Assembly (NCBI GenBank): GCA_037137555.1
Contig: JBAXKA010000007.1
Location: 1-31,766, forward strand
DNA length: 31,766 bases
From: UBA9630 sp037137555
GTDB lineage: Bacteria; Patescibacteriota; Minisyncoccia; Moranbacterales; UBA2206
Direction: 5' to 3'
Position numbers and translations under genes: made by a program. This document shows, piece by piece, positions 9,459 through 18,800 of this stretch; within the stretch, counting starts at the first letter, position 1; every line of letters starts with the position of its first letter. The notes beneath the pieces were generated by a model. It was not told the DNA's origin. It saw only the letters and a list, made by a program, of their open reading frames with translations, and searched no databases.

Positions 9459-9493
9459 AAAAGGCAATGGGTGAAAACTCATTGTCTTTTTTT
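9459..9493 (+). terminator. Intrinsic terminator/attenuator in the CAP gene leader
   Basis: A 14-bp stem (9459-9472 with 9477-9490, two G-U pairs) closes on a GAAA tetraloop and runs into seven T. It lies about 20 bases after the predicted transcription start and 14 bases before the likely ATG at 9508, so full-length mRNA must read through it. Confidence 0.7.
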
Positions 9494-9507
9494 ATATTAA
9501 AAAATAT

Positions 9508-10366
9508 GACTATAAATAAAAATAAACAAGATAATAACAACAATAAGCTAGCTTTAAGTATATTTAGCTTTATTTTTGTTTTAAGTTTTGTTTCGCCAGC
9601 CTTGGCGAGTGAGATTAATATTGAAAATGTTGTCAAGTATGTTAATGAGGCACGGACAAAAGAAGGTATAAAAGAATTGCGAGTTAGCGAAAAATTAAAT
9701 GAAGTGGCACAAGCAAAGGTGAATGATATGGTGGCACATAACTATTTTGCACATACTTCACCGGCCGGATTAAATCCTTGGCATTGGTTTGAGCTTGTGG
9801 GTTATGATTACAAATATGCCGGAGAAAATTTAGCCATTAATTTTATAACAGCAGAAGCACAACAGTTAGCGTGGATGAAAAGCCCGACGCATAAAAAAAA
9901 TTTATTAAATATAAATTATACAGAAATTGGTGTGGCCGTGGCTGTGGGCGAAGTAAATGGTTCAATGGGAATTATTGCCGTGCAAGAATTTGGATCGTTG
10001 GCACATCCTGGTGCAAAAAGTGATAACAAGAATTTTGCTCCAGTTAAAAATAATACATTGCCTGATAATGCTAAATTTGCTCCAGCTGTTTTATCGGTTG
10101 GAAATAATAAGCTGGAAAATATCACAGAGAAAAATGTTTTTGAACAAAAAAATACTTGGTCGTTGCAAGATGGTGCGGGAGATGTTTTTTGGCTAGTGCT
10201 TGTGAGCTTGACTATTTTGCCGATAATAGTTGTGCAAATCGCCGCGGTTGTGCAAAAAGGCTATGAATCAAAGCATGTAAATAATACGCGCGAATATTTC
10301 AGAAAATTAAAAGTACGAGATTATGGAAAGTATCAAATAATAAAAGTAAAAATAGTTACAACTTAA
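9508..10366 (+). CDS. Secreted CAP (SCP/PR-1-like) domain protein with C-terminal membrane segment
   Basis: I chose ATG 9508 (285 aa); an in-frame ATG at 9467 lies inside the terminator hairpin. Signal peptide about residues 14-35 (SPALASE). The CAP domain spans about 40-165 with family landmarks: HNYFAHTSP (His83), AGENLA (Glu107), WMKSPTHKKNL (His129) and IIAVQEFGS. His and Glu residues of these motifs line the CAP cavity in the family. A low-complexity linker (about 168-225) and a hydrophobic segment (about 230-255, FWLVLVSLTILPIIVVQIAA) follow, with a basic tail. Topology inferred: CAP domain outside, anchored by the C-terminal helix. The biochemical role of bacterial CAP proteins is mostly unknown. 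Expression appears governed by an attenuator-like leader. Confidence 0.88.
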
Positions 10367-10439
10367 TATTTTTTTATCTCTCGCCAATTCTTCGGAAGAT
10401 TATTCTTGGGAACTGGTGGGTGATAAAAATAAAAACAAA

Positions 10440-10545
10440 AAACAAAAAGTAGCAAAAATAAATAGCAAAACAAAAAATCCTGAATAAGGATAAACCACTA
10501 AAGGCTAGATTCCTTGCCTTTTTCCTCTAAGGAGGAAGATTTTAT
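10440..10545 (+). other. A-rich intergenic stretch with several small hairpins
   Basis: The stretch contains ATCCT/AGGAT (10477-10491), AAGGC/GCCTT followed by T (10501-10523), and TTCCTC/GAGGAA (10522-10537), whose 3' arm carries a Shine-Dalgarno-like AAGGAGG with no nearby ATG. It lies between the CAP gene and a strong terminator. It could be the 3' UTR of the CAP mRNA or a separate small RNA; no convincing promoter was found. Confidence 0.35.
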
Positions 10546-10586
10546 AAAAAAAGCGGTCTGGGCGTTATCGTCCAGGCCGCTTTTTT
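10546..10586 (+). terminator. Intrinsic terminator downstream of the CAP gene region
   Basis: GCGGTCTGGGCG (10553-10564) pairs with CGTCCAGGCCGC (10569-10580) over a TTAT loop, flanked by A7 before and T6 after, so it could work in both directions. Its GC-rich stem stands out from the surroundings. Confidence 0.85.
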
Positions 10587-10601
10587 GTGGGGAAATTTTT
10601 T

Positions 10602-10630
10602 TTGACAATTTAATTATTATAGTCTAGATT
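10602..10630 (+). promoter_or_regulatory. Promoter of the Cys-rich microprotein pair
   Basis: TTGACA (10602-10607), 17-base spacer, TAGATT (10625-10630). The start would be near 10637, giving a leader of about 42 bases. Confidence 0.55.
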
Positions 10631-10678
10631 TTGAAATAGGAGTTAACATTGGCAATGGAATAAAAAAGGAGGGTGAGG

Positions 10679-10849
10679 ATGAAAAAACTTATCATATGTG
10701 ATAAGTGCAACAGGCGGATAGGATGCACAGCAGCTAGCATAACAAAAAAATGCTATTATTGTGAAATCATGGACTGTCCTTTCGAGGAAACGGTCCCGGA
10801 TTATTATGCAAAAATCACCTGCGATTTTTGCAAGGGCATTTTAAAATAA
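10679..10849 (+). CDS. Cys-rich zinc-ribbon-like microprotein, 56 aa
   Basis: It starts at ATG 10679, 3 bases after a strong Shine-Dalgarno region AAAAAGGAGGGTGA, one of the best in the window. Eight cysteines include three CxxC pairs: CDKC (7-10), CYYC (25-28) and CDFC (48-51), plus Cys16 and Cys33. There is no signal peptide. This spacing suggests structural zinc binding, as in zinc-ribbon proteins, but I recognise no specific family. It is followed after 13 bases by a second Cys-rich gene, and the pair lies between its own promoter and terminator. Function unknown; metal binding, redox or nucleic-acid binding are the reasonable options. Confidence 0.7.
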   Translation: MKKLIICDKCNRRIGCTAASITKKCYYCEIMDCPFEETVPDYYAKITCDFCKGILK

Positions 10850-10862
10850 AGGGGGAAAAAGG

Positions 10863-11027
10863 ATGGATGAAAAAAAATGCAATAAAGAATGCAAGTGCCA
10901 TTGTGAAGTAATAATCAATGGCAAAGACAAGGGCTGTGGTTGTTCCAAGAAAAACGGGACGACACAAGAGAATAATCAGCAAAAAATGCAATCGCCCGAA
11001 TATGAAAGAATCGACGGGCATGCATAA
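10863..11027 (+). CDS. Metallothionein-like Cys-rich microprotein, 54 aa
   Basis: The ATG at 10863 follows GGGGGAAAAAGG, a good Shine-Dalgarno. The N-terminal half concentrates six cysteines as C-x3-C-x-C-x-C (Cys6, 10, 12, 14, with His13) and CGC (Cys25, 27). The C-terminal half is polar and Gln/Asn-rich, ending DGHA. C-x-C clusters with His resemble bacterial metallothioneins, but overall similarity cannot be judged by eye. It is the second gene of a two-gene unit with the CxxC protein just upstream and is closed by a terminator 5 bases after the stop. Inferred role: metal binding in the cytoplasm. Confidence 0.65.
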   Translation: MDEKKCNKECKCHCEVIINGKDKGCGCSKKNGTTQENNQQKMQSPEYERIDGHA

Positions 11028-11031
11028 TATT

Positions 11032-11071
11032 ACAGGGAAAGAGCAGTGACTCTTTCCCTGTTTTTCTTTTT
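11032..11071 (+). terminator. Terminator of the microprotein operon
   Basis: The stem ACAGGGAAAGAG/CTCTTTCCCTGT (11032-11043 with 11050-11061) is perfect over 12 bp, with a 6-nt loop, followed by a T-rich tract. Confidence 0.9.
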
Positions 11072-11086
11072 GTGAAAAATTGAAAT

Positions 11087-11129
11087 AAAAAAAGCTCTTC
11101 TGGTTTGATATAGATCAAAACAGAAGAGC
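11087..11129 (-). terminator. Terminator of phoH
   Basis: A 16-bp stem (11094-11109 with 11114-11129, one G-U pair) has a 4-nt loop and is followed on the minus strand by seven T. It starts 18 bases after the phoH stop. Confidence 0.88.
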
Positions 11130-11147
11130 ATATAAGGTGCAAAAAAA

Positions 11148-12458
11148 CTACAAGCGTTCCTCAGCCAAACTGGCGAGACGCGAGCGGACGGTTTCCTCGA
11201 AGGTTGTTACGCTAACGCTAGAATGTCCACGCATTTGCGCGATAGCATAAGCGAGACCACTGGATTTTTTATCAAGCCGGCGTTGGCGGTCGATTTGATC
11301 GAGGTCGCCAGTGATGACAACTTTGGAGTCTTTGCCAGCCCGCGTCAAAAAAGTTTTCATCTGGTGAGGCGTCATGTTTTGCGCCTCATCAACGATTATA
11401 AATGCCTTGGGAAATGTCATCCCACGAATATAATCCAGCGATTCGAAAATGATCTTTTTTGTTTCAATCATTCCAGAGACCGTTGTGTTATTTTGGTCAG
11501 TTGCCTTGATGACATTTATGGCCTGGCTGATCGGGCGTATCCACGGCGACATTTTGGCTTCTTGATCTCCTGGCAAAAATCCCATACGATCTTCATCTTC
11601 AAGATGAATCATCGGACGAGTTACAATAATTTCCCGATAGATTTTTCTTTGTTCGATGGCACCCGCTAATGCAAGTAGTGTTTTTCCACTGCCGGCACCG
11701 CCTTGCAAAAATACTAGATCAATACTGGGATCAAGTAATTGTCCCAGAGCAATATGCTGTTGCCAGTTTTCTGTGCCGTTCAGGCTGTATGGCCTGATGC
11801 CCATAGCGGAAATATCGGCACGAAGAATTTTGAAGCGGTCGCCTTTTCTGATGGCGACAAATTCTTTGTCAAACAGCACGCCCTCATTTTCCTCAATGCC
11901 AAGATGTTGATGCTCGACATAAGAAAAAGATTGCGTGTGTTGACAAACATCGTCTTGTGCTATTTCTAGCTCAATCAGGCGATGCTCGGGAATTATTATT
12001 TGCTCGTGAATATAATCTTCGACTTCGATTAGTCCAAGTCCAAACTTTTTTCCCAAGATTCGCACAGTTCGATCTCGTGAAATCAGGCGAACCCGATCGA
12101 AAGCAAAATCTTTGCTTTTTTGACGCAAGGTTAATGCCGTTGCGATAATCAAGTGATCAGGAGTGTTGCGGTTTAAATCACCGAGATTTTTGAAGCTCGG
12201 CGTGCGAAAGACAATCAATGATTGATCACCACTGTCTTGAATTTTTTCAATCCTTCTGGCAACCTCTCTCGCATCAAAGCCTATATCTGGTTTTTCTTTG
12301 AGATGATCCAGTTCGATAATAACAGCAAGCGGAATAACTAAAGTATTTCCGCCTTTTCTGAAATTATCAATACTTTCCGGATCATGAATCAATACATTCG
12401 TGTCTGCCACAATAGCAGTGCCTCTAAACAGCGATCCCTTCTTTTTTTTGATTGACAT
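11148..12458 (-). CDS. phoH: PhoH-like ATPase with N-terminal PIN domain
   Basis: The start chosen is ATG 12458 (436 aa, MSIKKKKG), preceded by AGAGGAAG. The frame extends upstream, but that part lies over the predicted promoter. PIN nuclease-like domain about residues 14-150, with VADTNVL (Asp19), a conserved Glu region (VIIELDHL) and SRDRTVRI. PhoH ATPase domain about 225-430: Walker A GGAGSGKT (253-260), FIIVDEAQN (Asp357-Glu358) and TGDLDQID. This PIN-PhoH fusion is widespread in bacteria. The architecture joins an RNase-type fold to a nucleotide-dependent helicase-like motor, so an RNA processing or decay role is inferred; the name PhoH comes from phosphate-starvation control in E. coli, which need not apply here. 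It is transcribed alone, divergently from the giant Ig-like gene. Confidence 0.92.
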   Translation of the reverse strand: MSIKKKKGSLFRGTAIVADTNVLIHDPESIDNFRKGGNTLVIPLAVIIELDHLKEKPDIGFDAREVARRIEKIQDSGDQSLIVFRTPSFKNLGDLNRNTPDHLIIATALTLRQKSKDFAFDRVRLISRDRTVRILGKKFGLGLIEVEDYIHEQIIIPEHRLIELEIAQDDVCQHTQSFSYVEHQHLGIEENEGVLFDKEFVAIRKGDRFKILRADISAMGIRPYSLNGTENWQQHIALGQLLDPSIDLVFLQGGAGSGKTLLALAGAIEQRKIYREIIVTRPMIHLEDEDRMGFLPGDQEAKMSPWIRPISQAINVIKATDQNNTTVSGMIETKKIIFESLDYIRGMTFPKAFIIVDEAQNMTPHQMKTFLTRAGKDSKVVITGDLDQIDRQRRLDKKSSGLAYAIAQMRGHSSVSVTTFEETVRSRLASLAEERL

Positions 12459-12510
12459 GGTACTTCCTCTCGATTTGGGTTTTTGGTAAAGAGCTAGAAT
12501 TTCCATTATC

Positions 12511-12539
12511 AATTTAACACGGGTAAAAAATATTGTAAA
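12511..12539 (-). promoter_or_regulatory. Promoter of phoH
   Basis: On the minus strand: TTTACA (12539-12534), 17-base spacer, TAAATT (12516-12511) with TGT in front, an extended -10. The predicted start near 12504 gives a leader of about 46 bases. Confidence 0.6.
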
Positions 12540-12564
12540 ATAGGTCAGACCACAAAAATTCCTT

Positions 12565-12590
12565 TTGTCAAGCGAAAAAGCACTTGACAA
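12565..12590. promoter_or_regulatory. Inverted repeat overlapping a -35 element
   Basis: TTGTCAAG (12565-12572) and CTTGACAA (12583-12590) are mirror complements separated by 10 bases. The right arm contains the -35 hexamer of the promoter for the giant Ig-like gene. It could be an operator between the divergent phoH and surface-protein promoters, or chance symmetry of TTGACA-like sequence. Confidence 0.4.
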
Positions 12591-12611
12591 GTTTTTGATA
12601 GTTGATAAAAT
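12584..12611 (+). promoter_or_regulatory. Promoter of the giant Ig-like surface protein leader
   Basis: TTGACA (12584-12589), 16-base spacer, TAAAAT (12606-12611) preceded by TGA (extended -10). The start is predicted near 12618, giving a leader of about 230 bases. Confidence 0.65.
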
Positions 12612-12751
12612 ACAGAAGTAAAAAAAGAAATATTAAAAGGGTGAGCATAAAATAATACACAAGTAAATGAATTTATTTTGGTGTGGATTGTTTCATGTAA
12701 AAAATAAAGATGCAAAAAGAGCATAAAATTTTTAGAATTTTTTTCGACATT

Positions 12752-12798
12752 AACCAACCTTAAGGCAGATTGCTTTGGGTTGGTTTTTTATTTTTTTT
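12752..12798 (+). terminator. Intrinsic terminator within the leader of the giant Ig-like gene
   Basis: AACCAACC (12752-12759) pairs with GGTTGGTT (12778-12785), and inside it AAGGCA (12762-12767) pairs with TGCTTT (12771-12776), followed by T6-A-T8. It lies about 50 bases before the ATG of the 2620-residue protein, with no intact gene between promoter and hairpin. Confidence 0.8.
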
Positions 12799-12847
12799 AA
12801 GATTAGCAACATAAAAAATAATAATTTTTTTAAAAACTTTTAATTAT

Positions 12848-15800
12848 ATGAACAAGCTAAAAAAACTGTTTCAAATGAAATTCTCACAAAAGGAATTGCG
12901 AGCTGGAAAAAAAATTATAGCAAGCATCATGTTGCCAATCATGATTTTCCAGATGACCTCGATGAATTTTTTGGCAATGGAATTAATGAAAGCCAACGCG
13001 GAAGAAGTCGTCGCTGTTCCTGTGGAGGAGAAGAAAGAAGAAATTAAAGAAGAAAAGAAAGTTGAAGAGAAGGTGGAGGTGAAAACTGAAATAAAAACTG
13101 AAGAAAAGAAAGTGGAAGAAAAAGTTGAAATAGTTGAAACTAAAACTGCGCCTGAAGTGGTTGAGGAAAAAGTGGAAACTGAAGTTGTTGTTCCAAAAGA
13201 AGAAGTGAAAAATGTTGATGATAAAAAAGCTGAAGTTGAAACGAAAACTGAAATAAAAAAAGAAGAAGTAAAAAAAGAAATCGGCTGGGTTGTTGATGGT
13301 ACTGTAGCCTCGATGGAAAAAGTAGAATTAAATAAAATTTATAAAGCTCCGCAAAATGAAAAAGTAACAGTCATTTTCACTAAATTACCAGAAATTGCGG
13401 GAAGTCTTGTGATTAAAGAAATTAAATTGACAAATGAAGAAAAGAAATCTCTTGGTGCTTTGGGTGATACTGCCTATGATATTACATCAGACATGACAAA
13501 TGGAACTTTTGAATATAATTTAACTTTGCCATATCCCGACAAGGATAATGACGGCAAGGCAGAAATTTTGGGTGATAGTAAAAAAGAAGTGAAAGCAGAA
13601 AATCTAACTGTGTTATATACTGAAGGAGAAGAATTAAAACAAAAGGAGATGAAAGATGTGAAAAGCGATAAGGCCGATGGAGTTGAAAAGCAAGCAAATA
13701 AAACAGGAAAAGTTTTAGAAATTAAAGGGCTTGATCATTTTACGATTTTTGTTGTGACTGCTCCTCCAGTGATGACTGATCCTGTTTGTTCCGCATATCC
13801 AGCTGTTTTTTCTTGTGTTACATCTCTGCAAACAGCAATTGATAGTTCTATTGTTGGCGGAACGATTATGGTTAGTGGAGGAACTTATGATGAAGCAACT
13901 GTAACTGTGAATAAAAATTTGACATTTGAAATTTCTGATAATGTGGTAATCAATGGAAATTTTATAATAAACTCTGGATCAACTTTGACATTTGAGGGAC
14001 ATGGAAAAACTGTTGAAGCCACTGGAGCATTTACAAACAGCGGAATGATTTCAAGTATGACGAGCACTAGTGGCAATGTGGTTTTAAAAAGTGGTGGAAA
14101 TTTTACGGTGGGAGATATTTCTGCGATAGCGAATATTTCTATTACTTCTACTAGCGGAAATATTCTTGATGATGGAGTTCAGACAACAACTATCGATGCT
14201 GGTGGTGCTATTACACTTTCGGCTGGGGCAGGAAATATTGGTGCTGTTGTTTCTCCTGTAACGGCTGTGAGTAATTTTAATAATGCGATTGATGTTGAGG
14301 CAGGAACTGGAAATGTGCAAGCTTCGGCACTTGGCAATATATCCGTGACAGAAGCTAGTTCGGCGAATGTTAATTTGAGTAAATATATATTGACTTCGAA
14401 CACCGCGGGAAGTTATGTGGCGTTAGGAAACTTAACAGCGGCGGGAAATTTAGAAATCAATGACACGATGGATAGTGATGCTAAGATCGCACTTATGGCA
14501 TTGGGGAATATTATTGATAGCTTGGCGTATACAAATTCAAGTGATGAAATGGGGATTTATGCTAAGGGGAATGTGACGATGAATGATTTATTGACAGTTA
14601 GTGGTGCTAGTGGCACGGCGATTATTAAAGCTGGATTTGATGGTGGGACTGGTTCGATTCTGGATGATGGAGATCAGACAACAACGATAACAGCAAAAAA
14701 TATTACATTAGATGCTAATGGCGGAACAGTTAGTAATGTTACTCCTGGAGCTGGTGGAGTGATAGATTTTTTCGGAGCTGTTGATGTTGCTTTGGGTGGA
14801 GGAACACTAACAACGAGTGGTGGATATGTAACAGAAACAGGTGGAGTAAGAAACGGAACATATATTTTAAATGGTGGAAATTTATCTATTTCGAAAAATT
14901 TTTCAGGAGGTGGTCACACTATATTTTCTGCAAATGGAAAATTGAAAATACAAGATGATAACACGGAGGCAATTATTTTGATTGGTGAATACGCGGGAGC
15001 AGTTCCAAGTGCGTTAAATATTGCAACTGCGTTTGGGACATATTATAGAGTGCAATCAACTGGTGCTGTCAATAATGTTAATTTTGAATTGCGATATACT
15101 GTGGCGGACAGAGGAGCGCTTGCTGAAAGCAAGGTTAGCAATGCTTATTATAATGATGGAACCTGGCATGGATATGCTAGTCAAACTGTAAGTAATGTTG
15201 ATTTCGTTGATACTGTTGCTTATGATGGAAAAATTTCTTTTTCTTCGAGCACATTGGGAACGATTGTGGCTGGTGCAGATGAAACTGCGCCAATTATTTC
15301 AGAAACAACCAGAGTTGCAACTCCAGCAAATGATAATACACCAAATTATACTTTCACAACCAATGAGGCTGGAACAATTAGTTATGGTGGAAGCTGTTCT
15401 AGTGCAACAACCGTTGCAACTGTGGGGGCTAATACAATTACATTTAGTACTTTAAGTGATGGGTTGCATGATGATTGCACAATCACGGTTTCTGATACTG
15501 CATTGAATGGTAGTAATATTTTAAGCGTATTTGCTTTTACGGTTGATACCGTTGGACCAATTTTTACTGTTAATGATGATGTGGATTCTGGACCGGTAAA
15601 AACTGATACAATCAATATCACAGTGTCTGATGCAACCGGAACGGTAGCTTCACAATTTCATGGATTTAGTGCTGATGGTATTTGTGATGTTAGCGATACA
15701 ATTGCAACGGCATTTGATAGTGGAGTGAATTTTACTATTCTTGGTGGTCATGCAGACTATCTTTGTGTAAAAGCCGTTGATGTTCTGGGAAATATAAGCT

Positions 15801-18800
15801 ATGAATTAGTGGGAAAATTAAATACAATTAATCCTACTGTTACTGTAAATAATTTAAGAACTAACGATACTACCCCAGCACTTAGCGGAACGATTGTTAA
15901 TGATACTACTGCAACTATTTCTGTTACGGTTAATGGTACTCCTTATGATGCGACAAATAATACTAATGGAACTTGGACATTGGCAGATAATACAATCACT
16001 CCAGCTTTAGTTGCCGGAACTTATGAGGTTGTTGTAACCGCGACAGATGAATATGCAAATGTAGGAAGCGATGCAACGAGTAATGAATTGGTAATTGATT
16101 TAACTGCACCAACTTTAACGGCTGTAAATATTGCTTCCAATAATGCCAATTCAGCATTTGCTAAAATAGGCGATGAAGTGACAATTACTTTTACAGCAAG
16201 CGAAGCTCTTGTTGCTGATCCAGTGTCTACGATTAGTGGCAATGCTACAGTTGTGGCAAATACTAGCGGAAATAATTATACTGCAAAATATACAATGCAA
16301 ACTGGAGATGCTGCTGGAGTTTTGACTTTTGCGATTGATTTCACAGATGTTGCTGGAAATACTGGAACGCAAAGAACAACAGTAACAGATGCTTCAAGTG
16401 TGACTTTTGATAAAACTGCACCAACTGCACCAGCATTAAACACGCCAGCTGACACGACAGAAACTAATGACACAACGCCAACGGTAAGTTGGATTGATGT
16501 GGCAGAGGATGAGGCTAGCTATATTGTTGAAATCGATAATGATGTTGCTTTTGGATCAATAAATTTTACTGAAACGGTGGTGGGAACAATTGTTACTTCA
16601 ACTGTTACGCCAGCTTTAAGTGACGGAACATATTATTGGAGAATAAAAGTACGAGATGCTGCTAGTAATGAAAGTATTTCAGCAGTTAGAAGTTTTATTA
16701 TTGACACAACCGCACCAACTATTCAGTCTATTACATCAACAACTTCAACTGGCAACTATAATGCTGGCGATGGAATTAATGTGACTGTGACTTTTTCTGA
16801 ATTAGTAACTCTTGCAAGTGGAACACTTAATGTAACATTAGACACGGGTGATGTTATTGCAATTTCTGCTTTTGGTCCAGCTTTAACTGCAACGGGAACT
16901 TATACTGTCGGCGCTGGAGATACAAGTGCTGATTTAGATTCAACCGGAATAGTTTTGAATGGAGTTGCAACATTAAAAGATGCGGCTGGAAATGATGCAA
17001 CTATTGAATTACCAGCAACAACAATTGCTGATGGTGTAAATGTGATTGTAATTGATACAACTGCACCAGTAATTGCCCGATCAGTTTTGAAAGCAGATGC
17101 GGCAACAATTGGTGGCTTTATTAAACAAAGCGACACTTATATTATTTATGCACAAGTTGATGATACAACAAGCGGATTAAATTCTGTTGTGGGGGATTTT
17201 TCAAATATTACTACGGGAGAAAATAGTGAAGCAATGACAACTACTGGTGGTCCTTGGACAATCGATACGGTTTCGTATAATTATAGTTCAACTCAATATA
17301 TTTCTGAGGGTTTGCTTGCAGAAGGCGCGAAAGCTTATGCAATAAATGCAATAGATAATGCGACGAATAGTGTAATGCAATTTGATGGTTCAGCGGTAGT
17401 TGATAACGCTGTTTCAAATGATCCTAATGTGCTTGTTTATGAGTCAGGTTCAAAAACACTACCAGCACTAACAACAAATAAATGGTATAACCATAATACG
17501 CCTTTTGTTGAATGGCCTGCTCCAAGTGATAATCTTGTACCAAATGCCAGTGGAATCAGTGGTTATTATATTTGCGTTGATACAACTAATTCTTGTAATC
17601 CAAGTGCTGGCTCACTTCAAACTGCAACAAATTTTACTTTTCCAGCTTTGACAAATGGACAAACTTACTATTTAAGAATGGAAGTGAAAGATAATGCGGG
17701 AAATATAACAACAACGGGTGGTGGATTGTTTATTTATAAATATGATAATGAAATTCCAAATGCAGGAACCGTTGTTGACGATGGAGCTTGGACTAATTCA
17801 ACTAATACATTGCACGCAACTTGGGCAACAGGGTTTTCTGATACTGTTGGGATAACTTCTTATGATTACTCCATTGGAACTTCTGCCGGCGATACGAGTG
17901 TAAAATCTTGGACAGACAATTTGTTAGTAACAAGTTTTACGGATGCTGGGTTAACTTTAGTTAGTGGAACAACTTATTATGTGAATGTTCGTGCGAAAGA
18001 TGAGGCGGGAAATATTTCAGATGTAGTTTCATCTGATGGAATCAGAAGTGATCTGGTTGCTCCAACAGGAACAACAGCTTCTTCGCCAACTAATTCAAGT
18101 TCAACATTTGTAGTTTCTTGGGCGGGAACAACAGATACTCTTTCTACGCCAAACGGACATTATAAAGTTAAATACAAAGACCAATCAACTGGAAGTTGGA
18201 CGGACTGGTTGGCAGATACAACTGAAACAACTAGTACATTTGGAGCTGGCGATGTTCCTGTGGCATTAATTTCTGGACACACTTATTATTTTGAAGTAGC
18301 CGGGCAAGATGTGGCTGGTAATTGGGAAGTGCTTGCTGGTGGAGCTGGCGAAGACAATACAATTTATGATACAACCGCACCAAATAATCCAACCGTAACA
18401 GGTTATCAAACTTCAGGAAAAACAAATACTCTGCCAACAAATAATTGGTATAATTATGCCAATCCATATTTTGAATGGACAACTCCACAAGATGAGCCAT
18501 CAGGTGCAGGTCTTGCTAGTGTTGGCATAGAAGGATATTATGTTTATTTTGGAACAGATAACGCAGCCGATCCAACTGTTTGGCAAACAACAGCTAACTA
18601 TACCTCTGCCATATCAATGACATCGGGGTTGACTTATTACTTGCGAGTAAAAACCAAAGATAATTTAGGAAATATTAGTTCAGCTGTGACAGTGTTCACA
18701 TATAAATATGATATTGATGCTCCAAATAATCCATCGCCAGTCAGTGGTTGGAGTACTTCTGGAAAAGTTACGGCGTTGACAAGCGGGCAATGGTATAATT

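Noticed and set aside
9467..9507. ATG 9467 as the main start of the CAP protein
   Set aside because: It lies within the 5' arm of a terminator hairpin with poor ribosome spacing; ATG 9508 gives a standard signal peptide. It remains possible as a regulatory start.
11223..11669. Open frame of 148 codons on the plus strand inside phoH
   Set aside because: It lies antisense to the ATPase domain, whose motifs are all on the minus strand; it has no family-like motif of its own.
12848..13290. Glu/Lys-rich N-terminal region as a coiled coil or TonB-like protein
   Set aside because: Composition resembles spacer regions of surface proteins; there is no regular heptad and no TonB C-terminal domain.
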